Counted from the stretch's first letter, positions 19,827 to 29,595 are shown. The stretch is 64,000 bases of DNA from Legionella sainthelensi (GCF_900637685.1 NZ_LR134388.1:3065001-3129000); one strand, 5' to 3'. A program made the numbers and translations. The notes: generated by a model from the sequence alone, not told the origin.

Positions 19827-21403
19827 TTATTCCTTCACTTGGCCACGAAAATGAGAAGCTCTTAACCCTGTTAACCCTAAAACCAACAAATAAATGACTA
19901 CTGCCACCAATACATGTAGTGATAACACACTTAAACGTTTTATTGGAGAAAAGCTAAGCCAGTAGCTTACTGTTTCAGTCGTGAAAATTAAATAAACACT
20001 AATTGCAATATTAGCACATATTAATTGAATACTGTATTTTAACCACCCTGGAGAAGGTTTGAATACTCCACGTTTAATCAGTAAAAACAATAGACTGCCG
20101 CAGTTTATATAACCTGCTAATGCTGAAGCCAAAGTCAGGCCAGCATGAGCAAAATGTCGAATAAACAAAAAGCATAATAAAGTATTCATTATCATACAAA
20201 CAGCACCCACTTTAACTGGAGTACTGATATCTTGCTGTGCATAAAAACCTGAAGCTAAAACTTTAACCATCATAAAAGCAGGAACACCTGCTCCAAGAGT
20301 AATTAAGCTCTTTTGGGTTTGCAGCACATCATAGGCTGTAAATTTGCCATATGCAAAACAACTGGCGATTAAAGGCATTGCAAATAAGCACAACCCCAAG
20401 CCTGCAGGAATTCCAATCAGCAGAATTAATCGTAATCCCCAATCTAAGGCACTCGAATATTGGTTTATACTTTGTTCAGAATATCGTCTAGATAAGTGAG
20501 GCAAAATTACTGTAGCAACAGCCACTCCAAAAACGCCTAATGGAAAATCAGTGAGGCGATCGGTGTAATATAACCAAGAAACACTTCCCACTTTTAGAAA
20601 AGATGCAAAAATACTATCAACCATTAAATTAAGCTGAGCTATAGAAACACCAAATAAAGCAGGGATCATTAATTTAAGTACTTTATTAACTCCTGCATCA
20701 TCTCTAACTACACGGGGTCTTACCAGTAAACTACGTTGATGCAAAAAAGGAATTTGAAAAATTAATTGTATAATCCCCGCAATAAGTACCCCCCACGCCA
20801 AACCTACTACCGGGGTTGGTAAATGAGGGCATAAATAAATCGCCGCAAGAATCATGCAGATATTAAGCAATACAGGAGTAAATGCAGGAATTGCAAAGTA
20901 TCCATAAGTATTTAATACTGCTCCAGCCATAGCCGTTAACGAAACCAGCATTAAAAACGGAAAAGTGATTCGCAACATTTCCGTAGCCAATACTGCGCGA
21001 CTACTATCATGGTTAAATCCAGGAGCAAACAAAAAGATAATTACAGGCGCAGCAACTATACCGATTAAAGTAACAACACTCAGAATAGATCCTAGATACC
21101 CAGCAATACGAGCAATAAAAAGACGTACATCCTCTGGAGTACGTGTTTTTTGATACTCTGCAAGTACCGGAACAAATGCTTGGGCGAATGCCCCTTCAGC
21201 AAATAAACGACGCATAAAATTAGGAATGCGAAATGCAACAAAAAAGCATCCATACCTGCTTGAGCACCAAAAAAATTAGCAAGCACCATATCACGCACAA
21301 AACCAACAACACGTGAAATAAAAGTCATCACTGATACTAGCGTGGTTGAGCGCAATAAGCTTTGTCGTTTAGGTACCATAATTTCTGCATCTGTTGCTGA
21401 CAT
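19827..21403 (-). pseudogene. murJ: Lipid II flippase MurJ, one-base frameshift as sequenced
   Basis: MurJ (MviN) moves lipid II across the inner membrane for peptidoglycan synthesis and is usually essential. The 5' frame starts at ATG 21403 (MSATDAEIMVPKRQSLLRS) and runs to FGAQAGMDAF; the rest of the protein begins in another frame at MRRLFAEGAFAQAFVPVL. Adding one T to a run of six T (complement of the A run 21240-21245) restores the expected family sequence GMDAFFVAFRIPNFMRRLF. The remaining 460 codons are intact with many membrane helices. The homopolymer position favours a sequencing or assembly error, or phase variation or transcript slippage, over true loss. Confidence 0.88.
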
Positions 21404-21625
21404 AATTTTTAAAGTAAAACGAAAGATATCTTATGATATACCTAAATCCATTCTCTTACATAATCTTATAATGCATGAGATGCGAAGCAATCATTCATCA
21501 CTCAGAAACAAATAAAGTAAAATCAAACGTCACTCAAAGAATTCGATATTTTTATCTTTGCTCTATTGACCAACATGAACAGCATAAAATGTCTTTTATG
21601 CTGCACCTAAATAAACCTGACTCTG

Positions 21626-21925
21626 TTATGAGTGTGCCTTGGTAGCCAGGGCAATGTTATTTAATTGGCTTTCGATAATTTCAGTAATTTCCCCAAAGAT
21701 TTTTTGGCATGACTCACTATTTCCAGAAGACTGTTGATAAATAACATTTACTAAAAATGCAGATAATGCATTACAAATCATTTTTTGATTACGGAAATGA
21801 GGAGGTAGTTTTTCCATAGATTCGACTAAAGAAGAATATAAATTTTGTCCTATAAAATTCATTATTCGTGAGTAATCTTCTACTGTAGGTTTGTCTATCG
21901 AAGTTTCTTCAATACTGGTATTCAT
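21626..21925 (-). CDS. Small Legionella-type protein of unknown function
   Basis: A 99-residue acidic protein starting MNTSIEETSIDKPTVEDYSRIM; the ATG at 21925 is preceded by AGGA seven bases away. It is mostly helical with no signal peptide or membrane segment. No family recognised. It lies between murJ and rpsT, transcribed with the murJ strand but separated from it by 222 bases. Confidence 0.55.
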   Translation of the reverse strand: MNTSIEETSIDKPTVEDYSRIMNFIGQNLYSSLVESMEKLPPHFRNQKMICNALSAFLVNVIYQQSSGNSESCQKIFGEITEIIESQLNNIALATKAHS

Positions 21926-22119
21926 AGATATCCTGTAAATTATGGATGGAATGTGCGATGCAATTATAGAGGCCTCAAAAACGAAACACAATAAAGAGCA
22001 TTGGGCAAAAAACATGTCCTTAAAATCTACCCTGAAGAAATAAGGATTTTATACATTTAGTTGATCTAGTTAGAAAGGAATCAAAATTTGATTTCTCAGG
22101 AGTAATCAAATAAATTATA

Positions 22120-22148
22120 TTGACAATTTATATCTTGTTGTGCATGAT
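22120..22148 (+). promoter_or_regulatory. Candidate sigma-70 promoter of rpsT
   Basis: A perfect TTGACA at 22120-22125, then a 17-base spacer and CATGAT at 22143-22148, placed about 40 bases upstream of the rpsT start. Position and spacing fit; the -10 is only a four-of-six match. Confidence 0.5.
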
Positions 22149-22188
22149 CAACATCTTTTGTACCTACTGAATGAGTGGAGATTTTTAA

Positions 22189-22455
22189 GTGGCAAATATT
22201 AAATCAGCAATCAAACGCGCTCGCCAAAACATTAAACTGCGTCAACATAATGCAAGTGCACGTTCTATGTTCCGCACTTACATCAAAAATGTGCTTAAAG
22301 CTGTTGAATCAGGTGATAAAGAAGCTGCTCATGCAGCCTATACTAAAGCTCAGCCTGTTATTGACAAAGCTGCAGGGAAAGGTTTGATTCATAAAAATAA
22401 AGCTGCACGAATTAAAAGCCGTTTAGTAGCACGTGTAAAAGCAATGTCTGCGTAA
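22189..22455 (+). CDS. rpsT: 30S ribosomal protein S20
   Basis: Small-subunit 16S rRNA-binding protein. The 88-residue sequence ([21 protein letters not shown], ending [16 protein letters not shown]) is standard S20. Translation starts at GTG 22189 with GGAG upstream. A weak, non-AUG start is characteristic of rpsT in enterobacteria, where it is linked to S20 autoregulation, so a similar control is plausible. Confidence 0.96.
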   Translation: MANIKSAIKRARQNIKLRQHNASARSMFRTYIKNVLKAVESGDKEAAHAAYTKAQPVIDKAAGKGLIHKNKAARIKSRLVARVKAMSA

Positions 22456-22476
22456 TATTGCATTTTTATAAAACCG

Positions 22477-22499
22477 CGAACTGGTGACATGCCAGTTCG
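22477..22499 (+). terminator. Hairpin after rpsT
   Basis: Perfect 8-bp stem CGAACTGG / CCAGTTCG with a 7-base loop, 22 bases after the rpsT stop. It lacks a strong U-run, so its termination strength is uncertain. Confidence 0.5.
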
Positions 22500-22661
22500 T
22501 TGATTATATATAGCAAACTAGCTAAGCAATCTCAGCGTTTTAATCCAAAAGTTTTCTTGCTCGGAATAATGAGTCTTCTGATAATCAACCGAGTAATTAT
22601 CACATCCAAATTAAATTGAAAATGCATTGGAGCTGCATCAAAGTTTAGTACAACACTCTAC

Positions 22662-23846
22662 TTAAACGCCTGTCGAATGCTCCGTTAATTTCCATTCTCT
22701 AGCTAATTTATACGCTTTCTGCGCCGCTTTATGCTGTCCATTTTTTCCAGCTATGTCAATGAAACTAGTAAATGTGATTGCATTAGCCAATCTCATTTCT
22801 CTGGCTAATTCAAAAGCTCTTTGTGCTGCATCAAACTGTCTATTTTTTCCCGCTATGTTAATGAAACAGTTAAAGGTAACCTCATTGGCTAGTTTCCATT
22901 CTTTAGCTAACTCAAATGCATTTTGAGCGGCTTCAAATTCTCCAATTTTTCCTGCTAAATCAATAAAACTTGCGAACGTGACTGGATCAAGCAATTTTTT
23001 TTCTTGGGCTTGTGCAAATGCACTTTGGGCTGCTGCAAACTGCCTATTCTTTCCTGCTGCATTAATGAAACTATTAAAAGTAACCTGATTTGCCAAGTTT
23101 CTGATTTTAGCCAATTCAAAAGTATTTTGCGCTATTTCAAATCGTCCGTTTTTACCTGCCGCATCGATGAAACTTGCAAAAGTGACTTCATTAGCCAATT
23201 CATAGTGATTAGCTAATGCAAAAGCATTATACGCCAATTCAAACCGCCCGTTTTTACCTGCTGCATCAATAAAACTAGAAAAAGCAGCTTCGTTGAGTAA
23301 TTTACATTTTTTTGCCAATTCAAAGGTATCTTGCACCACTTCAAATTGTCCATGTTTTCCTGCCACAGCAATAAAAGTTGCGAAAGTAACTGCATTAGTC
23401 AATTTCCATTTTTTGGCCAACTCAAATGCATTTTGTGCTGCATGGAACTGTCCACTTCTCCCAGCAACAACAATGAAGCTATTAAATGTAATCTCATTGA
23501 TTAATTTCCTTGTCTTAGCAAACTCAAAAGCATTTTTTGCTGCTTCAAACTTTCTATTTTTTCCTGCCATTGTAATAAAACTATTAATACTTGCTTCATT
23601 TGCTACTTCTTTAGCGATTAATAAATTATAAACACCACATATAAAATCCCAATTTCTATTAAATTTATTCATTATTTGGTTGCAAACAACTACATCGACA
23701 CTGTTTGCTGGTGCATTTTTTAAAAGAAATAAAATAGGTGATATGTTTTTTTGATACGCAATATGTTTGCTCAATGTTATCGCGTCCTTAATATTCTTGT
23801 TGATTGTTACCTTATCCCCTAAAATTTTTATTAATTCCTCAAACAT
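22662..23846 (-). CDS. Pentatricopeptide (PPR)-like repeat protein
   Basis: A 394-residue protein starting MFEELIKILGDK (ATG 23846, GAGG six bases upstream). From about residue 85 to 390 it is nine contiguous 34-residue helical-hairpin repeats with the pattern V-T-F-x-S-F-I-x-x-A-G-K, then F-x-x-A-x-x-A-F-x-x-A, preceded by one degenerate unit. The VTFNSFI and AGK-x-G-x-FE-x-A pattern is that of PPR proteins, sequence-specific RNA binders of plant organelles, rather than TPR or Sel1. The PPR code positions alternate Asn and Ala/Ser at position 5 and are almost invariably Asn at position 35. PPR proteins are rare in bacteria; they have been noted in Legionella. Likely an acquired eukaryotic-like effector; RNA binding is inference. 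Confidence 0.72.
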   Translation of the reverse strand: MFEELIKILGDKVTINKNIKDAITLSKHIAYQKNISPILFLLKNAPANSVDVVVCNQIMNKFNRNWDFICGVYNLLIAKEVANEASINSFITMAGKNRKFEAAKNAFEFAKTRKLINEITFNSFIVVAGRSGQFHAAQNAFELAKKWKLTNAVTFATFIAVAGKHGQFEVVQDTFELAKKCKLLNEAAFSSFIDAAGKNGRFELAYNAFALANHYELANEVTFASFIDAAGKNGRFEIAQNTFELAKIRNLANQVTFNSFINAAGKNRQFAAAQSAFAQAQEKKLLDPVTFASFIDLAGKIGEFEAAQNAFELAKEWKLANEVTFNCFINIAGKNRQFDAAQRAFELAREMRLANAITFTSFIDIAGKNGQHKAAQKAYKLAREWKLTEHSTGV

Positions 23847-24275
23847 AATGACCTCACTATTTAATAGTTTGTTGGTTTTAGCCACAAGAATAGTTAAGTA
23901 AAGATAATTATCTATCCTTTATGTATTATTTTTGCACATCAATCTTAACTTTAAGTGATATCAAAATGAATAAAATAAATGGCGCATTACATGATGGAAT
24001 ACTAAGTGGGTTTTGCTAAGGCTGTATTAATTATTTTTTAGAAATTAGGCTGTAGGTTGTCTACACACCCCAATGAATTAAAATGAGCGGAAAAATATAG
24101 CCAATGTTTGCTAGTACTCGAAATATAAAAGCAAAAGATGGCACTTTTGACAACTTTTGCTTACCTAGGCACCTGAATCAAACGATTAGCCAATCAAGCG
24201 TTGCTCCCAAAGGCTATAATCCTAACCGCTCTATGAGGTTATACATTGTGTACAAGCAATCGATTGACAACTCAT
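23847..24275. other. Intergenic, no gene seen
   Basis: AT-rich spacer between two minus-strand accessory genes. A 100-codon plus-strand frame at 24104-24406 overlaps the next gene and has no convincing coding character. No repeat or RNA gene was recognised. Confidence 0.5.
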
Positions 24276-25004
24276 CTAACCACCTAAAGATCTATTATTC
24301 ACCGTTAACGCGGTCCTTGCATTTGATAAATCATCTTCTAAGGACGCGTATATATCAAAAGATTGCATTATATTTAAAAGACGTTCGTTTTTTTGCAAAA
24401 AGTTGACGAGAGCTCCAGCGACAGCCTCATCTTGAGGGTAAGAAATGAGCCGATTCAAAGAGCCTTCAATAATATTATTCTTCTTCAAAATTTCAGCCTC
24501 AATTATATCAATCACATCTGCTGAATCCGCTTGACTAAGACGTTCTTTAAATTTCTCTTCTTGACTCATAAGAGTTTCTGAAAGTATCTCCAGTTCTTTT
24601 AAACTCCTAATAAAGCCACGAGCTTCATTCTTTTGAGCATCAGCTAAATTTTTCAACGCTTCTTCAAGAGCAGCTGAATCGTTTTGATCTAAAGTGTTAT
24701 TTCTGGTAATATCGATATACTTTGAGAGCTGCCTTACATATTTAGAACCATATATTAAAGCTAACCTAGTCTCCTGCTCTTTCCCTGTTGCCAATTTAGA
24801 TAAAAATTGATGTGCTTCTTTTCCTTGGCTAATTAATTTTTTGGCCACATTATCAAATTCTTTTTTTGTTTTTGCCGAGCAAAGCTCTCTTTGCAACACA
24901 TCCAGCTTAGTGCAAAAAGATTTTGCTTCTTCGTCGGCTGTAATAAAATTTTGCTGTATGCGATTAGCCATAGTCTTCTTGTCCTCGAACGATTTAGTAC
25001 TCAT
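24276..25004 (-). CDS. Unknown helical/coiled-coil protein, candidate effector
   Basis: A 242-residue, highly charged, almost wholly helical protein (MSTKSFEDKKTMANRIQQN...). GAGGAAATAAAC precedes the ATG. No membrane segment, signal peptide or recognised domain; heptad-like patterns appear at about residues 20-60 and 115-180. Small polar residues dominate the tail (NARTALTVNNRSLGG). Isolated among accessory genes; effector status is a guess from context. Confidence 0.5.
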   Translation of the reverse strand: MSTKSFEDKKTMANRIQQNFITADEEAKSFCTKLDVLQRELCSAKTKKEFDNVAKKLISQGKEAHQFLSKLATGKEQETRLALIYGSKYVRQLSKYIDITRNNTLDQNDSAALEEALKNLADAQKNEARGFIRSLKELEILSETLMSQEEKFKERLSQADSADVIDIIEAEILKKNNIIEGSLNRLISYPQDEAVAGALVNFLQKNERLLNIMQSFDIYASLEDDLSNARTALTVNNRSLGG

Positions 25005-25251
25005 GTTTATTTCCTCACTAAATTAGCGCTTATTTAATTGAATCAGTTGATAAACGTCCATGAACAATATTTTCTTTTTTTAAGAAGAAAAGTACCTTTA
25101 TACTTATTATGAGAAACAGTAAGAACTCGCTAAAAAAAGCTTATTTTCACTCCTCCAGAATAACTTGGCTTAAAAAAACACATTATTGCTTTTGATTATG
25201 ATACTAAATGAATTGTGAAACAAGAATTTTTATAAATGTTAAGCATAAATA

Positions 25252-25285
25252 AAAAGAGCAATTTTTCACCAAAAATTGCTCTTTT
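25252..25285 (-). terminator. Strong rho-independent terminator
   Basis: A perfect 15-bp stem (AAAAGAGCAATTTTT paired with AAAAATTGCTCTTTT) with a four-base loop, sitting five bases past the stop of the minus-strand gene at 25290. A/T runs at both ends would let it work in both directions. Confidence 0.85.
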
Positions 25286-25289
25286 AAAC

Positions 25290-26639
25290 CTATCTTTGTG
25301 CTGGAACTGCAAGTGATGCAGGAAATGATTCTTCATTCACGTCTTCATCAGCTTCACTCTCAATATAACTGCGTCCTAATATTTGGCAAAGTTTTTTCTT
25401 ATCATCAACCGATAAATAAGAAACGACTGCTTCAAGTGGGTTATAATCTTCATCAGTTTCAGTGGCAGACATTTCGGAGGGATAATTATTGTCAATTGCC
25501 CAATCATCAACGATTGCCATGTAAATAGAATTTAAAAGCATTTTAGCCTGGTTGATTTTATCTTGTAATTTTTTCTCCTCTCTGCTTCTAGGTAATGAAA
25601 ATAGAGAAAGAGCAAATCCTTGCCATCCTGATATTTTTGTATCTTTTTTAGGCTCCACAAGAGCAAATACTTTATAACAGGCAACAACTTTATCAATCAA
25701 ATTATCTTTATATTCTTGATATTCAGTAGGTAAAAATGCATTTCTTAATGACCATTCCAAACGCTGTAACTTACTTACAGTACTCTTAACTTCGCCTATA
25801 TATTCTTCATCTATGGAGAATAAATCTATTGTATCTTCTGACAAGGCTTCAACATGTTGAGGAGGAACGCTCCAATACAATTTAACATCTTCATCGTGTC
25901 TGTCACGATAGAAAACCTCTTTGCCAGAACTTCGAGTATGGGTACGCAGCTTACCCGTGCTATGTAACAGAATAGGTTCTAAACCACTTATAAATCGAGG
26001 CAAGGAAGTAGCTTTAAAAGGCTCGAGTTGTTCTTCTGTCAATATTCCTTCCAATAGATTAAGTGCTTCACTTTTACAAGTATGAGATTTTTCAAGACTT
26101 GGCCCCCAAAGTCCAAATGACACCTGCAAATCAAATGGCTTTAAGCGAGAAGGACGCCCCTCCATTTTTGCTTTATATTTTTCTATCTCAAAAATATGTT
26201 TGGATACTGGTTCTTCTTTATAAAATCTCACTTTTCGTGCTGGATCTGATGGAGTTTGAGAACCTACAATTTCCTTAATAGCAGCCTCTTGATCAGCTAC
26301 CGCCTTAGCGCATCTTTTTTGTATCTCATTAAATTGTTCCTCAGTGAGTTCGAAAGTATACCCATGCAACCCATGACCAAGATCCATAAATCGAACCTCT
26401 TCATGAGTGAGTATTCCATGATTACCTTGAAAATCAACATCCAAAGCAAATTTAGTTTTTAGTTTACCCCACCAGCTTTTTCTATCAGTTGTACTTGTTA
26501 CACCATAAAAACCCCAGGTCTCCGCAACTTCGAGCAACTGCTTGCTTTCATTCAATTTAGATAGAAAAAAAGAACCATGCCAAAAGGGATTACCTTCTAC
26601 AGTATGATCAAATACGCAAAAAGTTACCGTATATTTCAT
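25290..26639 (-). CDS. Candidate effector, permuted papain-like hydrolase
   Basis: A 449-residue protein starting MKYTVTFCVFDHTVEGN (ATG 26639, AGGGG upstream). The N-terminal motif FWHGSFFL (His21) and the later SHTCKSEALNLL motif (Cys188) repeat the His-then-Cys layout of the 6696-9599 protein, with an intervening beta-type stretch ending HGYTFELTEEQFNEIQKRC, a pattern typical of permuted NlpC/P60-like folds. The C-terminal 250 residues are helical with no recognised domain. No signal peptide. I infer a cysteine hydrolase secreted by Dot/Icm; the family is not named with certainty. Confidence 0.55.
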   Translation of the reverse strand: MKYTVTFCVFDHTVEGNPFWHGSFFLSKLNESKQLLEVAETWGFYGVTSTTDRKSWWGKLKTKFALDVDFQGNHGILTHEEVRFMDLGHGLHGYTFELTEEQFNEIQKRCAKAVADQEAAIKEIVGSQTPSDPARKVRFYKEEPVSKHIFEIEKYKAKMEGRPSRLKPFDLQVSFGLWGPSLEKSHTCKSEALNLLEGILTEEQLEPFKATSLPRFISGLEPILLHSTGKLRTHTRSSGKEVFYRDRHDEDVKLYWSVPPQHVEALSEDTIDLFSIDEEYIGEVKSTVSKLQRLEWSLRNAFLPTEYQEYKDNLIDKVVACYKVFALVEPKKDTKISGWQGFALSLFSLPRSREEKKLQDKINQAKMLLNSIYMAIVDDWAIDNNYPSEMSATETDEDYNPLEAVVSYLSVDDKKKLCQILGRSYIESEADEDVNEESFPASLAVPAQR

Positions 26640-26670
26640 CTCAACACCCCTGTTATGTGAATTTAGATAC

Positions 26671-26889
26671 ATGATTTTAAAACAAGGTATAGCAAAAGAT
26701 ATTTTGAGTAAATATTATCAAGGATGCAAGAATTTATTTCATGAGATGCAGCAGTGTACCAATGAACAGGGCCAATTCGAACGTCTTGCAACACTTGATA
26801 AAACCTGGTGGGGTGCATTATGTAATAATTCAATGAGCGTTTCCTGTTTCTTACTAAAATGTGATATATCTACAACACTTAGAATGTGA
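26671..26889 (+). CDS. Doubtful small ORF
   Basis: A 72-codon frame (MILKQGIAKDILSKYYQGC...) with no clear ribosome-binding site, divergent from the 25290 gene. Composition is protein-like (FERLATLDKTWWGALC) but no family is recognised. It may be a relic. Confidence 0.25.
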   Translation: MILKQGIAKDILSKYYQGCKNLFHEMQQCTNEQGQFERLATLDKTWWGALCNNSMSVSCFLLKCDISTTLRM

Positions 26890-26905
26890 TTATAATATGA
26901 TATTA
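26889..26905 (+). promoter_or_regulatory. AT-rich motif shared with the sulP upstream region
   Basis: ATTATAATATGATATTA lies 25 bases upstream of the ribbon-helix-helix gene; a close variant, ATTATAATGATATTA, is at 28913-28927 upstream of the SulP gene. It contains a TATAAT and so may simply be the -10 element, or an operator for the RHH protein. Confidence 0.3.
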
Positions 26906-26930
26906 CCTACAAACATGAGAGCAATAATCA

Positions 26931-27128
26931 GTGGAAAGTAAAACAGCGCGTTTTACCGTACTAATGGATCCGCGAAAAAAACGAGCGTTTGAGAGGCTAT
27001 GCGCTTCCCAAGATCTAACTCCATCTCAAGTTGTCAGACAATTGATTCGAGAGTACCTTGAGAAGTATGAAGTCCATTATCTTAGAGAAGATAAAGACAT
27101 AACGGATCATCCGCAAGAAAAAAATTAG
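26931..27128 (+). CDS. Ribbon-helix-helix (CopG-like) DNA-binding protein
   Basis: A 65-residue protein with the RHH pattern: a short basic strand (TARFTVLMD) followed by two helices (KKRAFERLCASQDLT and PSQVVRQLIREYLEKY). Such proteins dimerise and bind operators. GTG start at 26931. It is convergent with the SulP gene 32 bases away; no toxin partner is visible, so a simple autoregulator is more likely than an antitoxin. Confidence 0.78.
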   Translation: MESKTARFTVLMDPRKKRAFERLCASQDLTPSQVVRQLIREYLEKYEVHYLREDKDITDHPQEKN

Positions 27129-27160
27129 TTGTTTTTCTCTACTAATGATCAAACATTTTC

Positions 27161-28879
27161 TTAATCTATGTTCCGCACATTTTGAGTAAAGTCGCTTACA
27201 ACAGTTTTATGAGAAGAGGAGGTGTCACTTAATTCATGCATGCTTTCTTTTAGAAAAACTAATGCTTCATCAAAAGTATCAAAATTATTTTTTTCCCCAA
27301 TCAAATCGATAATTCCAGATTTTTGCAATTTGCCCCTAACCCGATCGTTAGCGCCAGACAACATGACATTGACACCACGCCTTTGTAAATCGTTAATCAC
27401 CTCTTCTAAAGTTTGCAAGCCTGTTATATCGATAAATGGAACCCATTTAAGTCGAATAATAAGGTGTTGCGGATCAGTATGTGTTCCGGCTAAAGCACGT
27501 TCAAAGTTTTCGACAGCCCCAAAAAAGAAAGGACCTTCCACTGCAAACACGAGCACACCAGGCGGTAATGTAATAAAACCTTTATGAGCAAACTCCTGCA
27601 CTAATTCCTGCTCCGTGGCTTGACGAACTTCGACGCTAGTAGCCATTCTTCGAAGAAACTGTAGTGTGGCTAGAATGACACCAATATTAACAGCGACTAC
27701 CAGATCGGCAAAAACAGTCAATATAAATGTAATCAGCAAAATCACAACATCGGCCCTAGGGGCTCGTTGTAGCATTTTAATAAAATGCCTCGCTTCACTC
27801 ATATTCCAAGCAACCACAAAAAGTATGGCCGCCAATGTAGCCAATGGAATATTGATCGCCAAAGGAGCCAATATCAATAAAATAATAATTAAAGTAATTG
27901 AATGAACAATACCCGCAATTGGACCTGTCCCACCATTACGAATATTAGTTGCCGTTCGTGCAATTGCCCCTGTTGCTGCAAACCCTCCAAACAAAGGCGC
28001 TACAATGTTGGCCAAACCCTGACCGACTAGCTCTTGATTTGAATCATGTCGAGTACCAGCCATACCATCAGCAACCACAGCTGATAAAAGCGATTCGATG
28101 GCACCCAGCATCGCGATTGTAAATGCAGGACCAATCAACTCAATGATTTTGTCCCATGTAACTGAGGGGAGCGCAAATGCGGGTATCCCCTGAGGAATTC
28201 CGCCAAAGGCAGAGCCAATTGTTTTGATTCCTTGGAATTGGAATATTACTTGAATTAAAGTCGTCACAACCAGTGCCACCAAAGGTCCTGGAACACGCTT
28301 TAGTATCGGCACTTTAGGGCCGTAGATAACTAAAATAATTGCAAAAATGGCGAGCAAAGTAGTTGCTAAGTGGAACTGAGGGAGCACTTGAATTAAATGA
28401 ATCAATTTAGTATGAAAGTGATCTCCAGTGACAGCCGGTAGGCCAAAAAAGTCGCCCCATTGCCCCACCCAGATAATAATGCCAATCCCTGCAGTAAAAC
28501 CGACGATTACGGGATCAGGTATAAATTTAATAATGGCTCCCATTTTAGCAAAACCAAGTAACAACAACATCCCCCCCGCCATCATACTTGCGATTTGTAG
28601 CCCTTCAATACCGTATTTTGCAGTAATACCTGATAGAATAACGATAAATGCACCCGTTGGTCCTGCAATTTGAAGTCGACTCCCTCCAAATATCGAAACA
28701 AACAATCCAGCCACAATGGCGGTATAAAGCCCTTGTTCTGGTTTAGCTCCTGATGCAATTGCGAACGCCATAGCCAGAGGTAAAGCAACAACGCCTACAA
28801 TAACTCCAGCAATAATATTATTGAGCCAGTGCTTCGGCTGGAGGAGGCCTGCTTTATTTGCCTCTAGAATTGCTAACAT
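27161..28879 (-). CDS. SulP-family anion permease with STAS domain
   Basis: Inner-membrane transporter of the SLC26/SulP family, carrying sulfate, bicarbonate or related anions. The 572-residue protein has about ten to twelve membrane helices over residues 15-420 (for example VIVGVVALPLAMAFAIASG, then the LQIAGPTGAFIVILSG signature), and a cytoplasmic STAS domain at about 445-550 (WVPFIDITGLQTLEEVIND). The substrate cannot be read from sequence. Monocistronic, with the AT-rich motif 28913-28927 upstream. Confidence 0.9.
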   Translation of the reverse strand: MLAILEANKAGLLQPKHWLNNIIAGVIVGVVALPLAMAFAIASGAKPEQGLYTAIVAGLFVSIFGGSRLQIAGPTGAFIVILSGITAKYGIEGLQIASMMAGGMLLLLGFAKMGAIIKFIPDPVIVGFTAGIGIIIWVGQWGDFFGLPAVTGDHFHTKLIHLIQVLPQFHLATTLLAIFAIILVIYGPKVPILKRVPGPLVALVVTTLIQVIFQFQGIKTIGSAFGGIPQGIPAFALPSVTWDKIIELIGPAFTIAMLGAIESLLSAVVADGMAGTRHDSNQELVGQGLANIVAPLFGGFAATGAIARTATNIRNGGTGPIAGIVHSITLIIILLILAPLAINIPLATLAAILFVVAWNMSEARHFIKMLQRAPRADVVILLITFILTVFADLVVAVNIGVILATLQFLRRMATSVEVRQATEQELVQEFAHKGFITLPPGVLVFAVEGPFFFGAVENFERALAGTHTDPQHLIIRLKWVPFIDITGLQTLEEVINDLQRRGVNVMLSGANDRVRGKLQKSGIIDLIGEKNNFDTFDEALVFLKESMHELSDTSSSHKTVVSDFTQNVRNID

Positions 28880-29079
28880 AGTTATATCCTCACCGATACA
28901 TATGATAATTACATTATAATGATATTATAATATATCAACAACAAGTTAGCTTAGCGGCATACATGGATATTGCGCTTTTTTCTTAAATTCAGATTATTAC
29001 TCTCCGATTCTTCATAAATGTGCTTCCCTGTGAAAGCATACAAATATCAAAAGAACGAGATAACCTGAAGTTTCATGAA

Positions 29080-29595
29080 TCAAAAATGCGGGTGTGTCGT
29101 CATTTCTGATTTCTCATAACTGATTGCAGAAAATGATCTATTGGCTGATGTCATAGTGCGCATTTTATGAATTTCAACATTAAGCCAAAACTTGATGCCC
29201 CAAAGTACGCTGTCCTTATAATAATCAGCCCCATCAATTTTTTCTTTGGTCAAATGTCCTGGTTCTATCAGTGAAGAAAAAAAGGTAACACCAAAATGTG
29301 TTTTATGCTTGCAAACATAATGATACATTTCATTAAGTAGTCTTATATTTGATGTATTGCAATTATCGAAATGTTCTTCTGCTAGCTGCCATGCTTTTGC
29401 TGTCCTGCTTGTTGGATTTTTTTCGCAGTGATTTTTTATTTCAATTTCCCATTCTTTTGCTGACATATTCTCTTTTTTATCTAAAAAATTTGTTTTAAAA
29501 AAAGGGATATTATCTTGAGCTCGATACATCGTTGTATAAATAGCCTTGAAAATACCAATTTGATATTCTAAATCCTTAGTATTATCACTGCCCAT
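29080..29595 (-). CDS. Unknown Legionella-type protein
   Basis: A 171-residue protein from MGSDNTKDLEYQIGIF (ATG 29595, AAGGAA eight bases upstream; an ATG two codons earlier is too close to it). Helical, with a SRTAKAWQLAEEHFDNCN segment near the middle of the kind seen in Legionella-specific proteins, but I cannot assign a family. No signal peptide or membrane segment. Confidence 0.5.
   Translation of the reverse strand: MGSDNTKDLEYQIGIFKAIYTTMYRAQDNIPFFKTNFLDKKENMSAKEWEIEIKNHCEKNPTSRTAKAWQLAEEHFDNCNTSNIRLLNEMYHYVCKHKTHFGVTFFSSLIEPGHLTKEKIDGADYYKDSVLWGIKFWLNVEIHKMRTMTSANRSFSAISYEKSEMTTHPHF

Noticed and set aside
22662-23846. TPR or Sel1 assignment for the repeat protein
   Set aside because: The 34-residue period allows TPR, but the VTFNSFI...AGK...FE-x-A consensus is PPR-like and lacks the TPR W-L-G-Y-A-F-A-P pattern.
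24104-24406. 100-codon plus-strand ORF
   Set aside because: Overlaps the coding region of the 24276 gene, lacks a ribosome-binding site and has atypical composition.
26931-27128. Antitoxin of a toxin-antitoxin pair
   Set aside because: No toxin-like gene follows; the next gene is a convergent transporter.
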